In this document: in pieces, positions 8,428 through 16,528 of the stretch | Numbering within the stretch: the first letter of the stretch is position 1 | Layout: every line of letters starts with the position of its first letter | NCBI GenBank assembly: GCA_000719025.1 | Contig: JODP01000017.1 | Coordinates: 62,001 to 126,000 of the forward strand | Direction of reading: 5' to 3' | DNA length: 64,000 nucleotides | DNA from: Kineosporia aurantiaca JCM 3230 | Lineage (GTDB): Bacteria > Actinomycetota > Actinomycetes > Actinomycetales > Kineosporiaceae | The notes under the pieces: generated by a model | What the model was told of the DNA's origin: nothing | What the model saw: the letters and a program-made list of their open reading frames with translations, nothing else | Databases searched by the model: none | Made by a program: the position numbers and the translations under genes

Positions 8428-11294
8428 TCCAGCTGTTCCGCCTTCTCGGGCCGGAACTCCACCTCGAACTCGTCGCCGGGCTCGTCGTCCGGTTCGCCGG
8501 CGGTCGGCTCGTCCGGGGCCGGCCCGGACTCGTCCTCGAGATCGGCGATCAGCCGCAGCACGTCGGAGACCAGGACCTGCTGGGTGCGGACCAGTTCCGA
8601 GGCGCTGTTGACGTTCTCCCGGACCCGGCCGACGGTGCCCCGCACCCGGCCGCTGGAGGACTCGCCCCGGCGGGAGGCCTCGAACCCCTGGTTGATCTCC
8701 AGCCGCACGTCCTCGACCAGGCGGGTGATCTCCAGGGCGGCCTGGCTGGAGCGGTCGGCCACCCGGCGCACCTCCTCGACGATCACCCCCAGGCTCTCCC
8801 GGTCCACGTGGTCGCGGTTCAGCTCGATCGACATGGTGAAGGCGGCCTGGTTGGACTGCCGGGCCAGGTCGGCCAGCATGGTCGAGACCTCGGCCACGTG
8901 GTTGGAGGTGCGCTGGATCATCGAGAACGCGGTCAGCGCGGCGGGCGCCGAGCCGGTGCCGAGCGAGGCCTCGTCGGCGGCCTGGCTGAGGATCATGTCC
9001 GAGCGGGTGCAGCGCGCGGCCAGCTGGGCGGTGATCTCCGAGAGCCGCTCGGCGATCTCGTTCATCGCCCGGCTCTTCACCTGCAGCCGGTGCTGCAGGC
9101 CGACGAAACCGGTGACGTCGTAGGCGTACTTGACCACCCGGAGCGGGTTGCCGTCGAGGTCGAGGATCGGGTTGTAACTGGCCTGGATCCAGACGTCCCG
9201 GCCGAACTTGCCCTTGCGGTGGAACCGCCCGGCGATCAGCTCACCCTTGCGCAGCCGCATCCAGAAGTCCCGGTAGCCGTCCGAGGTGACGTACTCCCGG
9301 GTGCAGAACATGCTGTGCGGCTGTCCGATGATCTCGTTGTCGGCGTAGCCCATGGTCCGCAGGAAGTTCTCGTTCGCCTTCAGCAGCTTGCCCCCGAGGT
9401 CGAACTCGGCCACCGCCTGGGCCCGGTCGATCGCCTCCATCTTGCCGGACAGCTCGACGCTGCCGAGCTTCTCGGCGGTGACGTCGACGGCGAACTTGAC
9501 GATCTTGGAAGGCCGGCCACCGGCGTCCAGAATCGGGTTGTAGGTCGCCCGGATCCAGACCTCGCGGCCGTCCTTGGCGATCCGCCGGTACTCCCCGCTC
9601 TCGTACTCGCCCCGTTCCAGCCGTTCCCAGAACTGCTGGTACTCCGGGTTGTTCGCCTCGTCCGGGCGGACCAGTACCCGGTGGTGCTGCCCGGTCAGCT
9701 CCTCGTCGGGGTACCCGATCAGGTCGAGGAAGTTCTGGTTGGCGCTGAGGATCGTTCCGTCCAGGCCGAACTCGATCATCATCTGGGACCGGTCGATCGC
9801 CGTCATCTTCCCGGCGTAGTCGGCGTTGCGCAGCTTCTCGGCGGTGACGTCGAGCGCGTACTTGACCACCTTCCAGGGTCGCCCGTCCGGATCCATCACC
9901 GGGTTGTACGTGGCCCGGAGCCAGACGTCCTCGCCGGACTTGGAGCGGCGCCGGAACTCCCCGGTGACGTACTCGCCCTGGCGCAGCTGGCGCCAGCGGT
10001 CCTCGTACTCGGCCCAGTCGCTGTCGGGGGCCATGAACATCCGGTGCGGCTGCCCGACCACCTCCTCCAGGCGGTAACCCATCACGTCGAGGAAGTTCTG
10101 GTTGGCGTGCAGCACGCTGCCGTCCAGGCCGAACTCGACCACCGCCTGGGACCGGTCGATCGCGGTGATCTTGCCCTCGAACTCGGCTGTGCGGGTCTTC
10201 TCGGCGGTGATGTCGAGCGCGTACTTGATCACCTTCCAGGGCCGCCCGTCCGGGTCCATCACCGGGTTGTAGGTGGCCTGGAGCCAGATGTCGCGCCCGT
10301 CCCGGCCGAGCCGGTGGAACTCGCCGGAGACGAACTCGCCGGCCCGCAGCCCGGCCCAGAACTCCTGATAGGCGGCCGACTGGGCGTACTCCGGTTCGAC
10401 GAAGATCTGGTGGTGGAAGCCGACCACCTCGTTCCGGTCGTAGTCCATGATGTGCAGGAAGTTGTCGTTGGCGGCGGTCACGGTGCCGTCCAGGGCGAAC
10501 TCGATCACCGCCTGGGAACGGTCGATCGCGGCGACCCGTCCCTCCAGGTCGGTCTGCCGGCGCATCTCCCCGTCGATCACCCGGGCGATCAGCACGACCC
10601 GGTGGATCCCGCCGTCGGTGCCCGGGATCGGGATGTAGTGGCCGCGCAGCCAGACCGCCAGGCCCTGGCGATCGCGTCGGCGGAAGGTGCCCCCGACGCT
10701 GTGCCCGGCCCGGACCCGGTCCCAGAGGTCGTGCACGGCGGCGCTGTCCGCCTCCTCCGGCGAGCACAGCAGCTGGTGCGGAGCCCCGACCAGCTCGTCC
10801 GCGGTGTACCCGAACCGTTCCAGGGCCCAGCGGTCGGCCTGGATGATGTCGCCGGAGGTGGTGAACTCGAACTGCAGCGAGCCCTCGGTCAGCGCCTGCA
10901 GTTCGGCCTGCCACTCGGCCATCGCCGCGACCGTCTCGGTGAGGTCCCGCAGCACCAGGATGGTGTGCGCACCCGCCGACGCCCGGTGCGACAGCCGGAC
11001 CGCGCGCACCGAGCCCGGCAGGGCCAGACCCAGCGGCCGGTCCGCCGAGCTCCAGCCCGGCCGGGGCTCGGGCACCGGAAGATCGGCCAGGGTGCGGCCG
11101 AGCAGCTCCAGCACGGTCATCCCGACCAGGACCTCCGGCGCGGTGCCGAGCGCCCCGGCGGTCTGCGGGGTCATCGAGACCACCCGCTCGCCACCGGTCT
11201 CCACGACCAGCACCAGAAAACCGGACATCACGGTCTCGACACACGCAGCAGTCAGCGTGGCCTCGTCCACCTCGAGCACCTCAGATCCGCCCAC
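8421..11294 (-). CDS. Soluble multi-PAS receptor with MCP signalling tip
   Basis: 957 residues without a transmembrane segment, so a cytoplasmic sensor. A degenerate N-terminal PAS-like region (about 10-110) is followed by a PAS domain (about 130-245). Four tandem PAS/PAC repeats of about 122 residues begin near 250, 373, 494 and 616. Each opens with AIDRxQxxxEF and closes with an ATYNPxxD...KYAxDVT PAC motif. A shortened methyl-accepting coiled coil (about 740-890) carries the tip sequence EEVRRVADRSSQAALEI, close to the canonical MCP hairpin that contacts CheA/CheW. An acidic tail (about 905-957) ends the protein. The build resembles BdlA/Aer-like cytosolic receptors that bind haem or flavin. 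No che gene is in the window. The start is a GTG at 11294. Confidence 0.88.
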   Translation of the reverse strand: MGGSEVLEVDEATLTAACVETVMSGFLVLVVETGGERVVSMTPQTAGALGTAPEVLVGMTVLELLGRTLADLPVPEPRPGWSSADRPLGLALPGSVRAVRLSHRASAGAHTILVLRDLTETVAAMAEWQAELQALTEGSLQFEFTTSGDIIQADRWALERFGYTADELVGAPHQLLCSPEEADSAAVHDLWDRVRAGHSVGGTFRRRDRQGLAVWLRGHYIPIPGTDGGIHRVVLIARVIDGEMRRQTDLEGRVAAIDRSQAVIEFALDGTVTAANDNFLHIMDYDRNEVVGFHHQIFVEPEYAQSAAYQEFWAGLRAGEFVSGEFHRLGRDGRDIWLQATYNPVMDPDGRPWKVIKYALDITAEKTRTAEFEGKITAIDRSQAVVEFGLDGSVLHANQNFLDVMGYRLEEVVGQPHRMFMAPDSDWAEYEDRWRQLRQGEYVTGEFRRRSKSGEDVWLRATYNPVMDPDGRPWKVVKYALDVTAEKLRNADYAGKMTAIDRSQMMIEFGLDGTILSANQNFLDLIGYPDEELTGQHHRVLVRPDEANNPEYQQFWERLERGEYESGEYRRIAKDGREVWIRATYNPILDAGGRPSKIVKFAVDVTAEKLGSVELSGKMEAIDRAQAVAEFDLGGKLLKANENFLRTMGYADNEIIGQPHSMFCTREYVTSDGYRDFWMRLRKGELIAGRFHRKGKFGRDVWIQASYNPILDLDGNPLRVVKYAYDVTGFVGLQHRLQVKSRAMNEIAERLSEITAQLAARCTRSDMILSQAADEASLGTGSAPAALTAFSMIQRTSNHVAEVSTMLADLARQSNQAAFTMSIELNRDHVDRESLGVIVEEVRRVADRSSQAALEITRLVEDVRLEINQGFEASRRGESSSGRVRGTVGRVRENVNSASELVRTQQVLVSDVLRLIADLEDESGPAPDEPTAGEPDDEPGDEFEVEFRPEKAEQLDY

Positions 11295-11334
11295 TCGTGC
11301 TGTCTCGGCCCCCGGGGGCGCCGGGTTGAGTGGA

Positions 11335-12192
11335 TCAGCTGTTCAGGTATTGCCCGGCGGCCAGGTCGGCCAGCAACCCGGGCCCGGCCGGCTCCCAGCC
11401 CAGCCGTTCCCGGGTGAGCGCGTTCGAGGCCGGCAGATCGAGCCCGACCAGGAAGCCGAGCGCGCCGAAGTGCGCCGTCGCCTCCTCCGGCGGGATGCTG
11501 CGCACCGGCAGCCCGAGCTGCCGCCCGATCTCCTCGGCCACCGCCCGCATCGGCACCCCTTCCTCGCCGACGCCGTGCAGATTGCTTCCGGCCGGGGCCT
11601 TCTCCAGGGCCAGGCGGAACAGGTGGGCCACGTCCAGGCGGTGCGCCGAGGGCAGCCGGTTGGATCCGTCGCCCACAAAAGCGGCGAAATTATGGACGCT
11701 TGCGGTGCGGGCCAGCACCGAGACCAGCCAGCAGCGGGTTGCGTCGTGCGTGGTGGGCGCGATCCGCACCTGCGAAACCTGAACGCCCTTCTCGGCCAGC
11801 ACCGGCACCATCCGCAGTGACGCCATCCGAGGGCTGTCGAACTCCCGGAGCGGGTCGCTCTCCCGCCCGGTCGGGCCCCCCGAGGCCACGATCAGGCGCT
11901 GCCCCTTAAGCACCTCACCGAAGGTCTCGAGGGCGGCGCGCTCGGCCGGGACCGCGGTGGCCGCGTTCTCCAGACCGCCGAAGGCCAGGTGGGCGACGGC
12001 GTCGCAGGACTCGGCCCCGGCCCGGAGCAGGTCCAGGTCCTCGATCGAACCCCGGACGACCTCGAGCCCGTCCCGGGGGGTGATCGAGGACTGCGGCCGG
12101 ACCAGGGCGAGCACCTGATGACCGCCGTCGAGCAGGTCGGGGATGAGGGCGGAGCCGATGAAACCGGTACCACCGGTGATGAAAACGCGCAT
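11335..12192 (-). CDS. NAD-dependent epimerase/dehydratase family (atypical extended SDR)
   Basis: 285 residues starting MRVFITGGTGFIGSALI, an intact Rossmann GxxGxxG motif for NAD(P). The usual catalytic YxxxK is not recognisable; the segment after the RLIVASGGPTGRESDP strand replaces it. This places the protein with atypical SDRs whose chemistry is variable. ATG at 12192 is chosen because the Rossmann strand begins directly after it. A frame extending to 12264 adds unrelated residues. It is divergent from a LysR gene that probably regulates it. The reaction is unknown. Confidence 0.85.
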   Translation of the reverse strand: MRVFITGGTGFIGSALIPDLLDGGHQVLALVRPQSSITPRDGLEVVRGSIEDLDLLRAGAESCDAVAHLAFGGLENAATAVPAERAALETFGEVLKGQRLIVASGGPTGRESDPLREFDSPRMASLRMVPVLAEKGVQVSQVRIAPTTHDATRCWLVSVLARTASVHNFAAFVGDGSNRLPSAHRLDVAHLFRLALEKAPAGSNLHGVGEEGVPMRAVAEEIGRQLGLPVRSIPPEEATAHFGALGFLVGLDLPASNALTRERLGWEPAGPGLLADLAAGQYLNS

Positions 12193-12237
12193 GACTGCAG
12201 TCTTCGCCCGCCTCCGGAGGCCGGTCCAATGAAACCT

Positions 12238-12264
12238 ATGCAAGCACCCATACATCCGCTGCAT
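12238..12264. promoter_or_regulatory. Inverted repeat, possible LysR site
   Basis: ATGCA (12238-12242) and TGCAT (12260-12264) form an inverted repeat 17 bases apart in the gap between the divergent epimerase and LysR genes. Position and size fit a LysR recognition site, but the arms are short. Confidence 0.35.
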
Positions 12265-12274
12265 GAACTTCGTT

Positions 12275-12305
12275 CGTGATCATGCAGTTCCGCCCCCGTG
12301 ATCAG
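12275..12305. repeat. Degenerate copies of the GTGATCATGGA intergenic repeat
   Basis: CGTGATCATGCAGTTC (12275-12290) and CCCCCGTGATCAGG (12293-12306) are imperfect forms of the repeat found in arrays at 13.8, 28.5 and 45.3 kb. They lie just upstream of the LysR gene. Confidence 0.6.
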
Positions 12306-12343
12306 GCACCGCCCGGGCGCCGGGGCGGGATTACCCTGGTTGC

Positions 12344-13222
12344 GTGCCCGACTCGCCCTTGGACCTGAACCTGGTCCACTGCTTCACGATCGCGGCCGAG
12401 CACCGCCACTTCGGCCGGGCCGCCGACGCCCTGCACACCACCCAGCCCTCGCTGAGCCGGCAGATCGCCCGGCTGGAGAAGCAGATCGGCGCCCGCCTCT
12501 TCGACCGCACCTCGCACGGTAACCACCTCACCCCGGCCGGCGAGGTCTTCCTTCCTCTCGCCCAGCGCCTGCTGCAGGACGCATCGCGCGCGGCCACGCT
12601 CACGCGCGCCGCGCAGGCCGGGCGGCTCGTGGTCGGCTATCCGAGCGGCATCGTCGTCACTGCGATCGTCCGGTCGCTACGGCGCGCGCACCCCGACGCG
12701 GACGTCCAAGCGCTTCATCTGACCCCCTCCGAGCCCCGCGCGGCACTGCTGGACCGGCGGGTGGATGCAGCGGTGGCCCGGATGCCGTTCGTCGCTGACG
12801 GGCTGGACGTGTTGCCGCTCTACGAAGAGCAACGTTTCGTCGTTCTGCCGTTGGACCACCCGCTGGCCGGCAAGGAATCAGTGACGCTCGAGGACATTGC
12901 GCACGAGCCGATGCCCGCGATGCCCGACACCGAGCCGCTGCGGCGGGCCTTCTGGCGACTGGAGCCGCGGCCGGACGGCAGCCGGGCTCCGGATGCCCCC
13001 GATGCCGGGCGGTACGAGGACAAGTTCGAGATGGTGGCCTCGGGGGAGGGGGTGCTGATCGCGGTCGAGGCGCAGGTCCGCTTGCTGCGGCCCGATCTCA
13101 CCGCGGTCGCGCTGACCGGCGTCGAACCGGTGCCGGTGGTGCTGGCGACCCGCGCGGAGGACGACCACCCGCTGCTGCCCGACCTGCGCCGGGCCGCTCA
13201 GGAGCACCTTGACCTCAAGTAA
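12344..13222 (+). CDS. LysR-family transcriptional regulator
   Basis: 292 residues with a GTG start. The N-terminal winged helix-turn-helix contains FTIAAEHRHFGRAADALHTT and PSLSRQIARLEKQIG, the standard LysR motif. A periplasmic-binding-protein-like effector domain covers about residues 90-290. It is divergent from the epimerase gene at 12192 and is inferred to control it in the usual LysR manner. The TAA stop lies inside the SoxR box of the next gene, so transcription through lysR would cross that promoter. Confidence 0.92.
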   Translation: MPDSPLDLNLVHCFTIAAEHRHFGRAADALHTTQPSLSRQIARLEKQIGARLFDRTSHGNHLTPAGEVFLPLAQRLLQDASRAATLTRAAQAGRLVVGYPSGIVVTAIVRSLRRAHPDADVQALHLTPSEPRAALLDRRVDAAVARMPFVADGLDVLPLYEEQRFVVLPLDHPLAGKESVTLEDIAHEPMPAMPDTEPLRRAFWRLEPRPDGSRAPDAPDAGRYEDKFEMVASGEGVLIAVEAQVRLLRPDLTAVALTGVEPVPVVLATRAEDDHPLLPDLRRAAQEHLDLK

Positions 13223-13239
13223 AGTTGAGGTCCTAGGCT
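13209..13239 (+). promoter_or_regulatory. SoxR box within a 19-bp-spacer promoter
   Basis: CCTCAAGTAAAGTTGAGG (13213-13230) matches the E. coli soxS SoxR site at 16 of 18 positions. It sits between a -35 TTGACC (13209-13214) and a -10 TAGGCT (13234-13239). The spacer is exactly 19 bp, the overlong spacing that MerR-family activators such as SoxR correct by twisting DNA. The downstream gene starts eight bases after the -10, so the transcript would be leaderless. The match was made from memory of the consensus. Confidence 0.82.
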
Positions 13240-13246
13240 CTCTCCT

Positions 13247-13759
13247 GTGTCTGTTGCGCCCGAACCCGCCGATTCGCTGAACGCCCGCTTCCGGTCCGGC
13301 TTCCGGCAGCACGCCGCGGGCCTGAGCCTGGTGGCCTGCGCCACCGCCGAAGGGCCGGTCGGCCTGACCGCCTCCAGCCTCGCCTCGGTCAGCGCGACCC
13401 CGCCGATGCTCTCGTTCTCGGTGCTGCGCAGCGGTTCGGCGAGCGCCGCCCTGGCGTCCAGTGAGCTACTCAGCGTGACGATCCTGGGGGAGGACGACCG
13501 GGAGGTGGCGGCGGCCTTCGCCCGGCACGGCGCCGAGCGGTTCACTGCTGATCAGGGCTGGGCGGAGCGAGAGGGCGGGCTGCCGGTGCTGAAGACCGCG
13601 CCGGTGACGATGTGGGGCCGGCCGGCCCGGGTGCTGCCCGCCGGAGAATCCTGGCTGGTGCTGGTCGAGGTGACCGACGTGGAGTTCGGCCCCTCCTACG
13701 GCCCCCTCGTCTACTGGAACCGCACCTACCACCGCCTCCCTCGCCCAAACCCTTCGTGA
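13247..13759 (+). CDS. Flavin reductase-like FMN-binding protein
   Basis: 170 residues. The fold signature FRQHAAGLSLVACATAEGPVG, then GLTASSLASVSATPPMLSFS and the C-terminal LVYWNRTYHRL, is that of the flavin reductase-like (HpaC/DIM6/NTAB) family. These reduce FMN or FAD with NAD(P)H and often supply flavin to monooxygenases. The GTG at 13247 lies eight bases after a promoter -10, implying leaderless translation and SoxR control by redox-cycling compounds. Its TGA stop is already within the first copy of an intergenic repeat array. Confidence 0.92.
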   Translation: MSVAPEPADSLNARFRSGFRQHAAGLSLVACATAEGPVGLTASSLASVSATPPMLSFSVLRSGSASAALASSELLSVTILGEDDREVAAAFARHGAERFTADQGWAEREGGLPVLKTAPVTMWGRPARVLPAGESWLVLVEVTDVEFGPSYGPLVYWNRTYHRLPRPNPS

Positions 13760-13848
13760 TCATGGAGTTCTTCCCCCGTGATCATGGACTTTTGGCCGGT
13801 GGGCGGAAGTCCATGATCACGGGGACGAAACTCCATGATCACGGGGGA
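13755..13848. repeat. Nested inverted array of the GTGATCATGGA repeat (four copies)
   Basis: Two forward copies (13756-13770 and 13773-13792) are followed by two reverse copies (13807-13824 and 13828-13846). The variant base order is GAGTT, GACTT, then GACTT, GAGTT on the other strand. The whole block is therefore one large nested palindrome. The inner pair makes an 18-bp stem, CCCCGTGATCATGGACTT with its complement. It lies between convergent genes and can act as a bidirectional terminator. Confidence 0.85.
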
Positions 13849-13852
13849 GTGG

Positions 13853-16177
13853 TCAGCTGGTGTAGGCCTCCAGTTCGGAGAGCTGGCCGGCCGGCCAGCC
13901 GGTGTTGGCGGTGAAGGTCAGCCGCAGGTAACGGGTCTGGGCGGCGGTGAACTTGACCTCGACGGTGTTGCCGGTGGCCGGATCGAAACGGTAGCTCCGG
14001 GCGTCCACAATCGGACTGAAGGAACTGCCGTTGGTGGAACCGGCGATCGCGATGGTCTGGTTGCGGGCGCCCCAGGCGGTGGCCGGCGGCAGTTTCAGCA
14101 CGGCCCGAGAGACCGACTGGGCCGATCCGAGGTCCACCGTGATGGTCTGCGGCCAGGCGTTGTTCGCGCTCTCCCAGTAGCTCGAGGCGTTACCGTCGAC
14201 CGCGTTGGTGGCCGGGTAGACGTCGGTGAAGCTGCTGGCCTGGATGCTCTTTCCGGCGGCCAGGTTACCGGTGGCCGGGGGAGTGGTGGTCGGCGGGACT
14301 GTGGTCGGGGGAACCGTGGTCGGGGTGGCGGAGGGCGTCGGCGTGCTGCCCCCACCGCCGCCGTTGTAGACCGGCTTCGGCCAGTCCCCGCAGTACGGGG
14401 TCTGGGTCTGCCAGCCCGAATTGCCTCCGCCGTCGGTGATCTGGAAGCCCGCGCCCTGGCAGCTGTAGATCGGGTTGCTGTAGCCGATGCCGGTGGCGGT
14501 CACGTTCTTGAACGTCGCCCCGCCCGGACTCTGGATCTGGAGGGCGAAGGTGCCGGTTCCGGTGATCTTGACGTTCGAGAAGGTGACCCCGGAGATGCTG
14601 TTCTCGATGAACTGGATGGCTTCGTAGGAGCTGTCGATGATGTCGGTGTCGGCGACCTGGATGTTGGCCCCGCTGATCGCCTGGTTCAGCCCGTCGAACC
14701 AGACCGCGCCGACCCCGAAGTTCCAGTTGTAGTCCGAGTTCCCGGCCCGGATCAGGGTGTTGCCGCTCAGGTTGAACGTGCCCTGCACGGCGGTGTTGCC
14801 CTGGACGCCGGGGTAGCGGTTGCCGACGTGGATGCCGCCGCCGTTGGTGACGGTGTCGGAGACCACGTTCTTGGTCACCGTGATGTCCTCGCCGCCGTAG
14901 ATCGCGATGTTGTTGGCGAGAATCGGCGCCACCACGGTGTTCTGGGTGAACGTGTTCTTGACGTTGTCGTCCGTCTCCGCCCACATCGCCAGGCCGTCGT
15001 CCCCGGTGTTGCGGACGAAGGTGTTCTGCACGGTGGAATTGGTGACGCCCTTGTGGAAGTTCACGCCGTCGGCGGTCTGGTCGAGGATCCGGCTGTTCTT
15101 GATCGTGAAGTTGTTCATCGGGCCGTCCATCCAGGCCCCGACCTTGGTGTGCTGCATCCAGACGTCGTCCACGGTGGAGTTGCTCATCGCTCCGCCGATC
15201 GCGTTCACCTGGTCGTTGTCGTTGCGCTCCTTCACCTCACCGAGAATCGCGAAGTCCTTCAGCGTGACCCCGGTGCTCGGCCCGCCGTCGGCCACGTACT
15301 TGCCGTAGACCCCGACGCCGGCGCCGGTGAGCACGCTGTACCAGGGGCCGGCGCCGGCCACGGTCACATTGTTGACGATGATGTGCCCGGTGACCTTGAA
15401 GGTGCCGGTCGGGATCCATACCGTCTTGCCCTGGGCCGCACCGTCGTTCACCGCCCTCTGGATCGCGGCCGTGGCGTCGGCCTGACCGGTCGGGTCGGCG
15501 CCGTAGGCGGTGGCGATGTTCAGCGATCCGGCCGGGGCCGTCCCGGCCGCGGCGACCTGCTCGAAGTCGGCGAGGTCGATGGTGAAGGTGGGCGACTCGC
15601 TGGTCGAGGTGACCCGGACCCGGACCACGCTGCCGGCCGGCAGCGTCTTGCCGAACTGGGTGCGGGCCTCGTCGTAGAAGTGGTGCGGGTTGTTGCCCGG
15701 TGAGTTGCTGAACGGGTAGCCGCCGTAGAACCAGCCGTACCGCGAGGTCACCGGCAGATCGGTGAGTTTCGTGCCGCCGGACTCGATCGCCACCGAGGCG
15801 TTGCGCCCGGTGCCCGCGTCGTTGTCCGGAAGGCTGTAGCGCAGCACCATGGCGTTGGCGGCGGCGGGCAGGGTGAAGTCGACGTACTTGCCGACCGCGT
15901 CCAACGTCACCGCCTTACGGCCCGACGCCTCGGAGGGCAGCTTGCCGTAGGTACGGTCGGGGCCGATCACCGTGCCGTTCGTCGCCGCGTCCTCCGCCTC
16001 GATCTCCCGGAACGGCACCGTGGCGCCCCGCCCGGCGATCCCGATGGGAGAGACGTCGGTGGCGACCTTCGTACTTCCTGGTGGTTCCGCCGCGTTAGCG
16101 CTGATTGCCGCTACCCCGGCGGTGAGGAGGCCTGCGGTCGCGACCGCGGCCAGCAGGCGTCGGTTCATCGTGGGCAT
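13853..16177 (-). CDS. Secreted alpha-1,3-glucanase/mycodextranase, GH87 family
   Basis: 774 residues. A signal peptide (about 1-29, ending SANAAE) precedes a CBM-like beta-sandwich (about 55-205; REIEAEDAATNGTVIGP). A right-handed beta-helix follows (about 215-610), then a Thr/Pro linker (about 615-645) and a discoidin F5/8C carbohydrate-binding domain (about 648-774). Within the helix Asp370 (TADGVNF) and the pair Asp393/Asp394 (GDDGLAMW) reproduce the D-x22-DD spacing I recall for GH87 catalytic aspartates. The enzyme would cleave fungal-wall or bacterial alpha-1,3-glucan outside the cell. GAAGGA precedes the ATG at 16177. The alternative, another beta-helix glycosidase, is less likely. 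Confidence 0.82.
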   Translation of the reverse strand: MPTMNRRLLAAVATAGLLTAGVAAISANAAEPPGSTKVATDVSPIGIAGRGATVPFREIEAEDAATNGTVIGPDRTYGKLPSEASGRKAVTLDAVGKYVDFTLPAAANAMVLRYSLPDNDAGTGRNASVAIESGGTKLTDLPVTSRYGWFYGGYPFSNSPGNNPHHFYDEARTQFGKTLPAGSVVRVRVTSTSESPTFTIDLADFEQVAAAGTAPAGSLNIATAYGADPTGQADATAAIQRAVNDGAAQGKTVWIPTGTFKVTGHIIVNNVTVAGAGPWYSVLTGAGVGVYGKYVADGGPSTGVTLKDFAILGEVKERNDNDQVNAIGGAMSNSTVDDVWMQHTKVGAWMDGPMNNFTIKNSRILDQTADGVNFHKGVTNSTVQNTFVRNTGDDGLAMWAETDDNVKNTFTQNTVVAPILANNIAIYGGEDITVTKNVVSDTVTNGGGIHVGNRYPGVQGNTAVQGTFNLSGNTLIRAGNSDYNWNFGVGAVWFDGLNQAISGANIQVADTDIIDSSYEAIQFIENSISGVTFSNVKITGTGTFALQIQSPGGATFKNVTATGIGYSNPIYSCQGAGFQITDGGGNSGWQTQTPYCGDWPKPVYNGGGGGSTPTPSATPTTVPPTTVPPTTTPPATGNLAAGKSIQASSFTDVYPATNAVDGNASSYWESANNAWPQTITVDLGSAQSVSRAVLKLPPATAWGARNQTIAIAGSTNGSSFSPIVDARSYRFDPATGNTVEVKFTAAQTRYLRLTFTANTGWPAGQLSELEAYTS

Positions 16178-16528
16178 GGTGGATTCCTTCGCTCAGGACT
16201 TCAGGGGTGCGCGAGCCCGACCCGGGAAGGGCGTCGCGCAGTCACCGGCGAAAGAAACCTTACAGATCGCTCGAAGAAACCTGCAAGAAATCCACTGTTG
16301 AAAGAAAATTGGAAACATAGCGTCGTAGTTTTCGTGCATTCTTGATTCCCGGTTAGCGTTCCGGGCCGCTTTGACCGCGGTTTGACCGCTGGTCGTGCGC
16401 CCAATGGTCACAGTGACGGGCGTCGTCCGGTTATCGACGTCCGCGGCCGCCAAGGCGACGAAATCGGGAGCAAATGGACGCAAGTCGCTTGCGAGCGTCC
16501 TCACGCGTTGCTGTTTAGGGTCGAGGGT
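16178..16528. other. Divergent intergenic region between the GH87 gene and the Atu4866-fusion gene
   Basis: 351 bases without a credible gene. The stretch 16240-16345 is clearly richer in A and T than its surroundings. It contains three related direct repeats: GAAAGAAACC near 16250, GAAGAAACC near 16273 and GAAAGAAAATT near 16300. It holds the GH87 promoter described separately. The part from 16345 to 16528 shows nothing I recognise. Confidence 0.6.
16257..16286 (-). promoter_or_regulatory. Candidate promoter of the GH87 gene
   Basis: On the minus strand TTGCAG (16281-16286) and TAAGGT (16257-16262) are spaced 18 bp apart. They would give a leader of about 70 bases before the ATG at 16177. 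The GAAAGAAACC direct repeats overlap both elements and may be the binding site of a sugar-responsive regulator. Confidence 0.45.

Noticed and set aside
13755..13848. Possible CRISPR array from repeated 15-18-mers
   Set aside because: Copies alternate in orientation, spacers are only 2-15 bases and not constant, and no cas gene is present.
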